The notes below the pieces were generated by a model. The model was not told the DNA's origin, did no database searches, and saw only the letters and a list, made by a program, of their open reading frames with translations. From CAYZJV01 sp964473245 (GTDB lineage Bacteria > Spirochaetota > Spirochaetia > Sphaerochaetales > Sphaerochaetaceae), in contig CAYYOL010000030.1 in assembly GCA_964473245.1 (NCBI GenBank), forward strand, positions 1-28,486: 28,486 nucleotides of DNA. The letters are read 5' to 3'. Position numbers and translations under genes: made by a program. Positions 21,355 through 28,486 of this stretch are shown piece after piece; within the stretch, counting starts at the first letter, position 1, and each line of letters starts with the position of its first letter.

Positions 21355-22544
21355 GAAACCTCCGTATTGACAGTACCGGAAAAACGGTCAGGAGAGAGCT
21401 CTTTCAGTCGATCCTGCACAACACCTTCACAGACCATCTGTGCGAGCAATCTTCCTGTTATCGGAGCAAGGCTTATGCCGTCGCCTTCATGTCCGGCTGC
21501 GGTGAAGAATCCAGGAAGTCCAGCGTGCTCTCCGAGCACCATCTTCCCATCTGGTGTCGCCGGCCGGAGACCTGCAATGGCTCGTATGAAGTTCACCTCT
21601 CCAAGAACGGGAAGGATCGATACTGCCTGATTCACAATCGCTCGAATACCCTCCATGGTAGTCCGCTTATCGTAGCCTACCGATTCCCGTGTACTACCTA
21701 CTAGGTAGGAGTCCCCTTCAGTTCGCGTGAATGCGAATCCAAGACCTAGTCGAGACTCCTCCTCTGTCACGGCAATCTCTGTTCCTGGCTTCAGTTTTGA
21801 CACGAGATACTTTGCTGTCCAGAGGTTAGTCTCACCTACAGCGGGAACTTTCTCTGTAATGACCAGCTGTCCTCTTCTCGGCTCCATGGGAACCGTTGCA
21901 CCGACCAGATCTGCCACGTGTCCGGCCCAGGCTCCTGCTGCATTGACCACAACCGGCGCCTGATGGACATGACCGCTTGTAGTATGTACAGCATAATCGC
22001 CATTTCCATCGCGATCGAGAGCGTTCACCTTCGAGCCATGGAAGACTTGCATGCCGAGTTCACGACCTTTCCTCGCAAGTCGATGCATGACAGAGAAAGG
22101 ATATGCCTGAGAGTCCATTGGACTGTAGGTCGATGCGATGAATCGTTCACTGAGAAATGGCTGTCTCTTCCGCATATCGGATCTTGAGAGGATTTCGACA
22201 TCGAGCCCATACGACTGCTGTTGTCTTACGAACTCCTCCATGACTCTCAGCTCCTGCTGATTCTGTATGAGCACCATACCCCCATACGTCGCGAAACCAA
22301 GGGAATCTTCGAGTTCACTGACAAGAGACCTGTAGAGTTCAAGGCTTTCAAAAGCCAACTCCAGATTGATTCCAGGCTTCTTGGATTGGAAGAGGATCAT
22401 ATCATCGCAGGCACCGGATGCTCCATCGGCGAATCCTCCCGCTTCCAGTATTGCCACCCGCTTGCCTTGTTTGGTCAGATAGTATCCGCATGAGAGGCCA
22501 ATGATACCTCCCCCGATAACTATCACATCGTACGAACCACCCAT
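21351..22544 (-). CDS. DadA/HcnC-like FAD-dependent amino/imino acid dehydrogenase (beta subunit)
   Basis: A 397-residue flavoprotein of the D-amino-acid oxidase / glycine oxidase superfamily. The N-terminal FAD motif is VIVIGGGIIGLSCGYYLTKQG with the acidic E of ILEAG; GASGACDDMI follows, where cofactor contacts are usual. The C-terminal signature is GLRPATPDGKMVLGE with FFTAAGHEGDGISLAP. It is the presumed catalytic subunit, oxidising an amino or imino acid. The substrate cannot be deduced from sequence; proline, hydroxyproline, sarcosine, glycine or a D-amino acid are all possible. It is the first of five adjacent redox genes. A 209-bp gap holding site D and a hairpin separates it from the TRAP permease. 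Confidence 0.85.
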   Translation of the reverse strand: MGGSYDVIVIGGGIIGLSCGYYLTKQGKRVAILEAGGFADGASGACDDMILFQSKKPGINLELAFESLELYRSLVSELEDSLGFATYGGMVLIQNQQELRVMEEFVRQQQSYGLDVEILSRSDMRKRQPFLSERFIASTYSPMDSQAYPFSVMHRLARKGRELGMQVFHGSKVNALDRDGNGDYAVHTTSGHVHQAPVVVNAAGAWAGHVADLVGATVPMEPRRGQLVITEKVPAVGETNLWTAKYLVSKLKPGTEIAVTEEESRLGLGFAFTRTEGDSYLVGSTRESVGYDKRTTMEGIRAIVNQAVSILPVLGEVNFIRAIAGLRPATPDGKMVLGEHAGLPGFFTAAGHEGDGISLAPITGRLLAQMVCEGVVQDRLKELSPDRFSGTVNTEVS

Positions 22545-22657
22545 GTGTCTACCTTTGCCTTTCCAGAGAATGGAGAAGACCCATCTCCTCTCACATTCAC
22601 TCTATGTCTCCTTCGAGAAGTATCGAGATGTTAGTCTCCCATACCCCCGAATTTCAA

Positions 22658-22678
22658 CTACTCTAAAGATGAGCAGCA
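22658..22678. promoter_or_regulatory. Operator-like site D ahead of the dehydrogenase genes
   Basis: CTACTC-TAAAGAT-GAGCAGCA: both half-sites are recognisable with the same 7-bp spacing as site B, and only one base differs from GAGTAGCA. It lies about 115-135 bp upstream of the beta-subunit ATG. On the minus strand a -10-like TATTAT (22692-22687) ends eight bases before it, repeating the geometry of sites B and C, although no good -35 is visible. Confidence 0.5.
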
Positions 22679-22712
22679 AAATTACCATAATAGTATATCT
22701 TCCGTAGTGCAG

Positions 22713-22745
22713 GTGACGGTAGTGCACATCGCACTCTACCGTCAC
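22713..22745 (-). repeat. Strong intercistronic hairpin after the TRAP permease
   Basis: GTGACGGTA (22713-22721) pairs with TACCGTCAC (22737-22745), and GTGC (22722-22725) with GCAC (22731-22734) after a 2-nt bulge. It begins nine bases past the permease stop. No T-tract follows on either strand, so it is more likely an RNA stabiliser or processing site than a full terminator. Confidence 0.6.
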
Positions 22746-22753
22746 AACATCGG

Positions 22754-24661
22754 TTATACAGCAGTCGGTGTACTGACTCTCGCTTTGACCTTGGCAATCA
22801 CGAACAACACCACAACGAGTCCAGCAGATGCCAGAATAGCCAGCTGGACTGCCATGTTGTGCATGATGGTAAGATTACAGGACATGATGATCAGTGCTGC
22901 CGCTATGATACCCATGACACTCCGCTCAATTGTATTCAGCTTGCGGTGGAAGTAGGCACGGAAGGCAGAAGCGAGCGTAATCACCGCATAGATAACGACT
23001 ACCATGAGGGTAAGCACCTCAAGGACCGACCCTCTGAACAACAGAGCTGGGTTGAATACGAAGATATAGGGGATGATAAAGCCGACAATCGCCATACGCA
23101 TTGCTTCGAATCCAGTCTTCAATGGATCGGACCCGGCAATGGCGGCTCCGCAATAACTTGCGATGCTTACCGGAGGCGTGATCTCGGCTAGAATGGCGAA
23201 GTAGAATACGAACAAGTGAGCCGTGAGTACATCGATTCCCAACGCCTGCAGTGCGGGTCCACCGATCGTGACTGCCACGATGTAGGCAGGAGTACAGGGC
23301 ATTCCCATACCCATGAGGATACTCGTGATCATAATGAGCATGAGAGCTGGGAGAAGCACTCCTCCGGACCAGGATTGGATCACCGATGCGATACCGAGGG
23401 CGAGACCGGTGTTGGTCACGATGCTGATCACCATACCGGCTCCTGCACAGGAGACACCGAGCATGATCAGGTTCTTCCCCGAAAGCTCGAAAGTATCCCA
23501 CAGCTTCTTCGGATTCATCATGGTCTCTTTGTTCAGGAACGTGAGGAGGAAGGTCGAGAGAATACCATAGACGGCTGCTATGAAGGGCGAGTATCCGATA
23601 ACGAGGAGAATCACCAGAAGAATAAGGGGGATAAGCTGATACGAGTCCTTCAATATCTGCTTACGCGATATCACTTCACTCTTATCCATGCCACGCAACC
23701 CATCTTTCTTGGCTACGAAGTGGACACGTAAGAGGATGCTGAAATAATAGAACACAGCACCCAGAACGGCAGCTTTTATGATATGGACATATGCGATGCC
23801 GGTGATCTCGGACATGACGAAAGCTCCAGCTCCCATGATCGGGGGCATGAGCAACCCTCCTGTCGAGGCTGCCGATTCCACAGCTCCAGCAAACTGGGAA
23901 CGATAGCCGAGTCGCTTCATGAGAGGAATGGTAAACACTCCGGTAGCATAGACATTCGCTGCCGCGACACCACTGATGGATCCGAATAGGCCCGAGGAGA
24001 TGACAGCGATCTTCGCTGGGCCACCTGCACTCCGACCTGCCAGGGCTATAGCAAGGTTAGTAAAATATTCGCCAGTCTTCGTGCTTTGCATGAATGCACC
24101 GAATATGACGAATACAGCTACGAACGTCGCTGTGACTCCGACAATGGAACCGTAGATACCATCACTGGTGATAAGGTAGTTGATCTCGGCGATTCTGCTG
24201 AATGCCATTGGTTTCGAATAAAAGATACCACCGAGCAGGGGAGCCGTGAAGATGTAGACGAAAAAGACTCCAATCAAAATGGCCATTGCGGGAACAACGG
24301 TCCTTCTCACCGCCTCGATGATCAGGATGATGTTTATCCAACCCAGTATCGTCTCCAATGGGGTCACAGGATCGAACAACTCCATCCGCATGTTCAGCGT
24401 ATTGTTCATGATCATGAGATAGATCGGAGGAGCGATCGCCAACAGGGCAAATATCACATCGAAGATGGTGGGGCGATCTTTAGGCGACTTCTTCGTCGCT
24501 GGATAGAGCATGAATGCCATGGGAAGGAGAACGAGCAAGTGAACACCACGTTGTATTCGTGGCTGGAACACACCGAAAATCGCAGTATAGAGGTGAAACA
24601 GTGCCACAGCGACGAGACAGATACTAACAAACCATTTGACCCAACCTTTGAGTTCACGCAT
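22754..24661 (-). CDS. TRAP transporter fused permease (4TM plus 12TM type)
   Basis: A 635-residue membrane protein in which the small (DctQ-like) and large (DctM-like) TRAP subunits are joined, the form found with TAXI binding proteins. Helices at residues about 9-55 and 65-110 correspond to the small part. The large part carries family motifs: SGLFGSISGVAAANVYATG, AVESAASTGGLLMPPIMGAGAFVMSEI, and GMGMPCTPAYIV near a second re-entrant region, then AEITPPVSIASY. It uses an ion gradient to drive high-affinity uptake of a small organic or amino acid delivered by the binding protein. The ATG has only a weak G-rich site, in line with lower expression than the binding protein. Confidence 0.92.
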   Translation of the reverse strand: MRELKGWVKWFVSICLVAVALFHLYTAIFGVFQPRIQRGVHLLVLLPMAFMLYPATKKSPKDRPTIFDVIFALLAIAPPIYLMIMNNTLNMRMELFDPVTPLETILGWINIILIIEAVRRTVVPAMAILIGVFFVYIFTAPLLGGIFYSKPMAFSRIAEINYLITSDGIYGSIVGVTATFVAVFVIFGAFMQSTKTGEYFTNLAIALAGRSAGGPAKIAVISSGLFGSISGVAAANVYATGVFTIPLMKRLGYRSQFAGAVESAASTGGLLMPPIMGAGAFVMSEITGIAYVHIIKAAVLGAVFYYFSILLRVHFVAKKDGLRGMDKSEVISRKQILKDSYQLIPLILLVILLVIGYSPFIAAVYGILSTFLLTFLNKETMMNPKKLWDTFELSGKNLIMLGVSCAGAGMVISIVTNTGLALGIASVIQSWSGGVLLPALMLIMITSILMGMGMPCTPAYIVAVTIGGPALQALGIDVLTAHLFVFYFAILAEITPPVSIASYCGAAIAGSDPLKTGFEAMRMAIVGFIIPYIFVFNPALLFRGSVLEVLTLMVVVIYAVITLASAFRAYFHRKLNTIERSVMGIIAAALIIMSCNLTIMHNMAVQLAILASAGLVVVLFVIAKVKARVSTPTAV

Positions 24662-24688
24662 ACAGATAACCCCACTTGTTTTGAAGTT

Positions 24689-24726
24689 GGGAGTGCAAAA
24701 CCGTCCTGAAGGAGGGATGCACTCCC
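24689..24726 (-). repeat. Intercistronic hairpin between TAXI binding protein and permease
   Basis: GGGAGTGCA (24689-24697) and TGCACTCCC (24718-24726) form a perfect 9-bp stem around a 20-nt loop that itself contains a short TCC/GGA pairing. There is no T-tract. Such hairpins behind a binding-protein gene commonly raise its message level relative to the permease. Confidence 0.65.
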
Positions 24727-24762
24727 GGATTACACAGAACTATGTTCCTGTTGTCTCTCGTG

Positions 24763-25803
24763 CTACTTGAGCACTCCAATCTCACGATAGTACTTCTCTG
24801 CACCAGGGTGCAGTGGAATCATGGTGCTTGGAGCAATCTCCTTGGAGAAATACTTCTGGAATGAGGGGTTGAGACTCTTCACTTCATCGATGTTCTCCAT
24901 GAGAACCTTCACGAAATTATACGCTACGATATCTGGAAGATCCGCTCGGGCTATGATCTCAGTTGAGTGACCGATCGCCTGCACATCGTGATTGATACCT
25001 GAATAGGTACCGGCAGGAATGACGTTCAGTCCACTTTCGAACGAGACGGTTCCATAGGTATCCGCTGAGAATTTGACCAAGTCGTCAGATGCTGCGAGCA
25101 ACGTGGAATCGCGAGAGATAGACATTTCTGTGATTGCCGATCCGGGAAGACCAAGACATGCAATTACGTAGTCAACGTGTCTGTCTTTGTAGAGATTGAC
25201 CATATCGCCATATGCTGCATAGATCACTCGTCCACCATTTTTCTCGATCTGCTCGTAGGAGATGCCATAGTGCTCGAACAACAGGCTGGTGAGTGCACGT
25301 TCGCTGGTACCGACCATAGGGCCTGCAAGGTTGATTCTCTCTCCTGCCTTCACCTTGGCGACCAACTCATCGATCGTGGTTATCCCAGTGTTCTTCGCTG
25401 CAAAGAAGTGATAGAAGTCTACCGAGAAATTCCCTGCGAGTCCGCGGATTCCCTTGTACTCCTTATCGAACAACGGAGCTACCCCGTTATAGGCTGCACG
25501 GTCGACATAACCGACGCCCCAACCGAAATCATCCTGACCGGCGTCCACTTTGGCAGGGTTCACTGTTCCACCACCGGGAATAACTTTGATCGTAATTTCA
25601 GGAACATTGTTTTTCACGATCGCAGCCATGCCTCCGGCCTGGGTATACCAACCGCCACCCATACCGCCGGCAGTCCACGAGTAGGTTGCAGGTTTCAGTA
25701 CGTCGGCATCTGCAGCCATGGCTTCACCCTGAGCCGCGGCAAAAACCAATCCTGCGGAAAGAGCCATAATCAGGACCAGTGCCAGTTTTGAAAACTTCTT
25801 CAT
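24763..25803 (-). CDS. TAXI-family TRAP solute-binding protein
   Basis: A 346-residue exported protein. Residues 1-22 form a signal peptide (MKKFSKLALVLIMALSAGLVFA, then AAQGEA). The mature N-terminus YSWTAGGMGGGWYTQAGGMA with the following IKVIPGGGTVNPAKVDAGQDDFGWG is the TAXI (TRAP-associated extracytoplasmic immunogenic) signature. GTSERALTSLLFEHYGI and AYGDMVNLYKDRHVDYV are also typical. TAXI substrates are poorly known (glutamate-like in a few cases). It is the first gene of the operon, with a near-perfect AAAGGAGG before the ATG and a strong promoter with an operator-like site upstream. High expression is expected. Confidence 0.93.
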   Translation of the reverse strand: MKKFSKLALVLIMALSAGLVFAAAQGEAMAADADVLKPATYSWTAGGMGGGWYTQAGGMAAIVKNNVPEITIKVIPGGGTVNPAKVDAGQDDFGWGVGYVDRAAYNGVAPLFDKEYKGIRGLAGNFSVDFYHFFAAKNTGITTIDELVAKVKAGERINLAGPMVGTSERALTSLLFEHYGISYEQIEKNGGRVIYAAYGDMVNLYKDRHVDYVIACLGLPGSAITEMSISRDSTLLAASDDLVKFSADTYGTVSFESGLNVIPAGTYSGINHDVQAIGHSTEIIARADLPDIVAYNFVKVLMENIDEVKSLNPSFQKYFSKEIAPSTMIPLHPGAEKYYREIGVLK

Positions 25804-25845
25804 GTTTTCCTCCTTTAGGTTCGATGTCGCTTATCACAACAGCTA

Positions 25846-25866
25846 CTTCTTATAGTATGAGTAGCA
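25846..25866. promoter_or_regulatory. Operator-like site C at the TAXI-TRAP promoter
   Basis: CTTCTT-ATAGTAT-GAGTAGCA; the 15 bases ATAGTATGAGTAGCA are identical to site B at dapA2. On the minus strand it begins five bases after the -10, covering the predicted transcription start. A further GCTACT at 25842-25847 extends the dyad. Confidence 0.7.
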
Positions 25867-25871
25867 ACTAC

Positions 25872-25899
25872 ATCATACCATGCACCGGACGGTTGTCAA
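25872..25899 (-). promoter_or_regulatory. Strong sigma70 promoter of the TAXI-TRAP-dehydrogenase operon
   Basis: On the minus strand TTGACA (25899-25894, 6/6) and TATGAT (25877-25872, 5/6) are separated by 16 bp. The start would be near 25865, giving a leader of about 60 nt and lying inside operator-like site C. The A+T-rich stretch at 25900-26007 upstream holds no gene and no clear terminator for topB. Confidence 0.75.
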
Positions 25900-26007
25900 T
25901 CCATTAAATCCAAAATTATTTCTTTTTATAGCGAGCCTTTAGAGATTATATATCGCCCATTTCAATGTTGAGTATTTGAGCAATAAATCAATATTTTAAT
26001 CAGATTT

Positions 26008-28356
26008 TTACTTTTTCCGCCTTTTATCGCGCTCCTTTTTCCGCTTTTCACTTGCCGCTAAAAGATCGGCAAACGTGGTCCCACCCTCGCTGTCGGAGGA
26101 AAATTTGGCTGGGCTGCGCTCTGCAGGTCGACGCCGTTCACGATTCTGATCTCTTTGCTGCCTGCCCCGATCATGCGTCGATTCGTTCCGCCTCCGATTC
26201 CATTTCGAAGGGCGCACTACCTCTGTTACAGTCTCCCACGTATCGGAACTTTGGCTTTTGGCACCACTTTGCTTTACCACGACCACCTTCTTGCCAGATG
26301 CAGAAGAAGCCGAGATTGCCCGTGCACGTACCACAACCTTTTTCTGTCCGTCTGCAGCAGGTTTTTCCGACTGTACTTTCACATTTTTCTCTTTACCACC
26401 CTGCACACGACGTTTCACCTGCGCCTCCTCGTACGAACAGGAAAGGCGCTGACACAGAAAATGTATCTGACCGAACTCGTCGGTTACACGCATCATGGGT
26501 GCTTCGCAGTAAGGACACTCTTTACCGTCGGGGAATTTCGGTTTGAACTGCTCCTTATTGGCTAGCACCTCAGAGACTAATCGTTTAGCGCTCCTCTTGA
26601 TATCCTCGACGAAGGCATCTTGGGTCTCCTTCCCTTCGGCGATCGATGCCAACCGACCCTCCCATGCAGCGGTGAGCTCCGGAGAACGGAGTTCAGGAGG
26701 AGCAAGTCGTACCAGTTCGCGCCCCTTTGGGGTGGGAACGAGGAATTTCCCCTCCCGTTCCACATAGTGATTCTGGATAAGCTTCTCTATGATATCGGCA
26801 CGAGTGGCGGGCGTACCGAGACCACCACCGAGGCGTCTTTTCAACTTGACATCCTCGACAAATCGTCCAGCATGCTCCATGGCAGAAAGGAGTGTCCCTT
26901 CGGTATACCGGTCAGGTGGTGTTGTGGCACTCCTTCTCGAACGGACACTTTTTGCGACTACCTGCTGACCGACCTCCAGAGAACCATCGGAAGCGGAGGA
27001 GCCCTCATCAAACTCGGAAATCTCTACAGCACTCCGCTTACCGATTATTCGAGCCATATCTCTCCAACCGTGTTTCACCGGAACACTCATCCGAGTGACA
27101 AATCGCTCGCCTGCTACAGTTGCTTCGATCTTCGTGGTGGTGTAGATATAGTCTCCAGAGAGCACCTCCATGAAACGAAGCGTGATCAACTCCCAAAGAG
27201 CACGCTCCTCCTTGGATAGCTTAGCGAGATCGACTGTCTGCTCGGTGGGGATGATCGCATGATGGTCGGTCACCCCACTTTCCATGACAAATCGATCCAT
27301 ATCCTCTCGATACCCGTGTTCGACATACAATGATGCCACCTGACCGAATGGCGTCGCATCGAGAGCCCGCAGGCGCCCAACCAACGTGGGAACGATATCC
27401 TGGGTAATGTATCGGCTGTCGGTTCTGGGATAGGTTACGATCTTGTGATTTTCGTAGAGACGTTGAAGGATATCGAGTGTGTCCTTAGCGCTGAAACCGA
27501 GATGCTGGTTAGCGTCTCGTTGCAGTTCGGTGAGATCGTAGGCAAGAGGTGGCTGTTCACTCTTCTCGTCACGCTCAACCGTAGAGATCGTGCCTTCTGT
27601 GTCTTTCACTCGATCAACGATGGATACAGCCTCCTCTTCGCTCAGAATGCGCACAGAGCCCTCAGCATCTTGCCACGAAGCAGTGAACAACCCAAAATTT
27701 GCACGAACGGTCCAATAGAAGCCCCCATTGAACGCTTCACGCTCATCCTCTCGTGACGTCATGAGCGCCAGAGTTGGCGTCTGCACTCGACCAGCGGAGA
27801 GTTTCGCATCGTAACGACAAGTGAGCGCACGTGTCACGTTCATCCCAACATACCAGTCCGCGGCCGCTCTTGCCTCCGCTGCTGCATACAGATTCTCGTA
27901 TAACGAACCTTCGCGCAAATCGGTGAACCCTTGTGTTATGGCGGCATCGGTTTGACTACTGATCCACAACCGTTTCACCGGTTGACTCCACCCTGCCATC
28001 TTCATGATCCATCGAGCGACCAGCTCCCCTTCTCGTCCTGCATCTGTTGCAATGACCAGTGTGTCGATGTCTTCTCGTTTCATGAGACGCTCGATTACCT
28101 GGTACTGATCCGCTGTCTGCTTCATGATGCTCTGACGAAGCGTGTGCGGTAACATAGGCAGATCCCGGATATCCCACCGTTTGTAACGCTCATTATATTC
28201 GGCAGGTTGCGCCAACTCCACGAGGTGTCCAAGAGCCCAGGTCACGACATAGCGATCGCCCTCACTGAATCCCTTCTCCCGTTTTCTGCACGCAAGAACG
28301 CGCGCAAGTTCCCGACCGACACTCGGTTTCTCTGCCAATACCAACTGTTTCTTCAT
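26008..28356 (-). CDS. topB: DNA topoisomerase III with a long basic C-terminal tail
   Basis: A 782-residue type IA topoisomerase. The Toprim domain has E9 in LAEKPSVG and IATDAGREGE near residue 105. The catalytic tyrosine is Y309 in IVTYPRTDSRY, with SAGRVQTPTL and the GLGTPATRADII motif in the core. A C-terminal zinc-ribbon-like segment (ECPYCEAP ... FLCQRLSC, about residues 610-646) is followed by about 136 residues that are strongly basic and low in complexity, ending TFADLLAASEKRKKERDKRRKK; E. coli TopB also has a basic tail but shorter. It relaxes and decatenates DNA. The ATG at 28356 is preferred over a TTG four codons earlier, as residues MKKQLVLAEKPS align with family N-termini. Its promoter is at 28394-28422. 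Confidence 0.94.
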   Translation of the reverse strand: MKKQLVLAEKPSVGRELARVLACRKREKGFSEGDRYVVTWALGHLVELAQPAEYNERYKRWDIRDLPMLPHTLRQSIMKQTADQYQVIERLMKREDIDTLVIATDAGREGELVARWIMKMAGWSQPVKRLWISSQTDAAITQGFTDLREGSLYENLYAAAEARAAADWYVGMNVTRALTCRYDAKLSAGRVQTPTLALMTSREDEREAFNGGFYWTVRANFGLFTASWQDAEGSVRILSEEEAVSIVDRVKDTEGTISTVERDEKSEQPPLAYDLTELQRDANQHLGFSAKDTLDILQRLYENHKIVTYPRTDSRYITQDIVPTLVGRLRALDATPFGQVASLYVEHGYREDMDRFVMESGVTDHHAIIPTEQTVDLAKLSKEERALWELITLRFMEVLSGDYIYTTTKIEATVAGERFVTRMSVPVKHGWRDMARIIGKRSAVEISEFDEGSSASDGSLEVGQQVVAKSVRSRRSATTPPDRYTEGTLLSAMEHAGRFVEDVKLKRRLGGGLGTPATRADIIEKLIQNHYVEREGKFLVPTPKGRELVRLAPPELRSPELTAAWEGRLASIAEGKETQDAFVEDIKRSAKRLVSEVLANKEQFKPKFPDGKECPYCEAPMMRVTDEFGQIHFLCQRLSCSYEEAQVKRRVQGGKEKNVKVQSEKPAADGQKKVVVRARAISASSASGKKVVVVKQSGAKSQSSDTWETVTEVVRPSKWNRRRNESTHDRGRQQRDQNRERRRPAERSPAKFSSDSEGGTTFADLLAASEKRKKERDKRRKK

Positions 28357-28393
28357 GCTAGCCCCCAAAACTTCGAAGCTTCAACTCATTTGG

Positions 28394-28422
28394 ACTATAA
28401 CGGGATGAAGAAACTCAGGCAA
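28394..28422 (-). promoter_or_regulatory. topB: Promoter of topB
   Basis: On the minus strand TTGCCT (28422-28417, 4/6) and TATAGT (28399-28394, 5/6) are separated by exactly 17 bp, giving a leader of about 30 nt. Confidence 0.65.
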
Positions 28423-28455
28423 GCCCGTCAGCGTCCAGAAGAATCTCAGTCAAGC

Positions 28456-28485
28456 CTTGACGTCAAGTTCTCTAAGGTATATAGT
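28456..28485 (+). promoter_or_regulatory. Divergent promoter with a palindromic -35 at the right edge
   Basis: TTGACG (28457-28462, 5/6) and TATAGT (28480-28485, 5/6) are separated by 17 bp and point out of the window. The -35 is embedded in a perfect 12-bp palindrome, CTTGACGTCAAG (28456-28467), a possible operator. The gene it serves must start beyond the window. Confidence 0.6.
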
Positions 28486-28486
28486 C

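Noticed and set aside
22713..22745. Classic intrinsic terminator after the permease gene
   Set aside because: The stem is strong but no run of T follows it in either direction.
23019..24709. Long frames opposite or shifted within the TRAP permease gene
   Set aside because: Their products are rich in His, Arg and Asp without domain features; they are shadows of the membrane protein coding sequence.
28405..28486. Open frame starting ATG-AAG-AAA on the plus strand and running off the right edge
   Set aside because: It lacks a ribosome binding site, overlaps the topB promoter, and contains a strong plus-strand promoter (28457-28485) that implies the true gene starts further on.

Overview
The window reads as chromosomal DNA of a free-living or host-associated anaerobic spirochaete (class Spirochaetia). 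This is an inference from gene content: an LPP20-type lipoprotein and a second lipoprotein with relaxed lipoboxes, an MsrB-MsrA fusion in the B-then-A order, lysine synthesis through DapL, and a TAXI-TRAP solute-binding protein with a signal peptide style common in Spirochaeta/Sphaerochaeta relatives. Genes are tightly packed, often with 1-4 nt overlaps. I see no tRNA, rRNA, insertion sequence, phage gene or CRISPR array.

Layout. 1-3.6 kb: a small NifX/NifB-type cofactor protein, an MFS permease, a membrane-anchored HD hydrolase and an LPP20-like lipoprotein. 3.9-7.0 kb: a three-gene operon of a DUF1295 membrane enzyme, an exported methionine sulfoxide reductase (MsrBA) and a C69/secernin-type Ntn hydrolase. 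7.06-7.88 kb: an unrecognised protein. 8.0-10.0 kb: mntP (Mn efflux), a TatD-like metal hydrolase and tcdA (tRNA ct6A synthesis). 10.2-11.2 kb: a secreted lipoprotein. 11.2-15.8 kb (minus strand): a lysine/diaminopimelate operon dapB-dapA-dapL-lysA-ybgC.

15.9-25.9 kb is the most interesting part. An FCD-domain regulator with a non-GntR winged helix lies between the lysine operon and a second, divergent dapA2-dapB2 pair. DapB2 is fused to two aspartokinase-type ACT domains. Converging on this pair is a seven-gene minus-strand operon: TAXI solute-binding protein, fused TRAP permease, DadA/HcnC-type flavoprotein, standalone BFD [2Fe-2S] protein, HcnA-type [2Fe-2S] protein, HcnB-type FAD/NAD oxidoreductase and a two-cluster [4Fe-4S] protein. 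This resembles the multisubunit L-proline / D-hydroxyproline dehydrogenases. A shared sequence, CTACTC-N7-GAGTAGCA in its best form, occurs at the regulator, at dapA2, at the binding-protein promoter and ahead of the dehydrogenase genes. It lies just downstream of the predicted -10 at three of these. I infer a single regulon joining uptake and oxidation of an unknown amino or imino acid with a feedback-controlled second route into diaminopimelate/lysine.

26.0-28.4 kb: topoisomerase III with a long basic tail, with a divergent promoter for a gene that starts just beyond the window. Several strong sigma70-like promoters are visible. Two of them (ahead of the DUF1295 gene and mntP) place the transcription start at or within a few bases of the ATG, suggesting leaderless messages.
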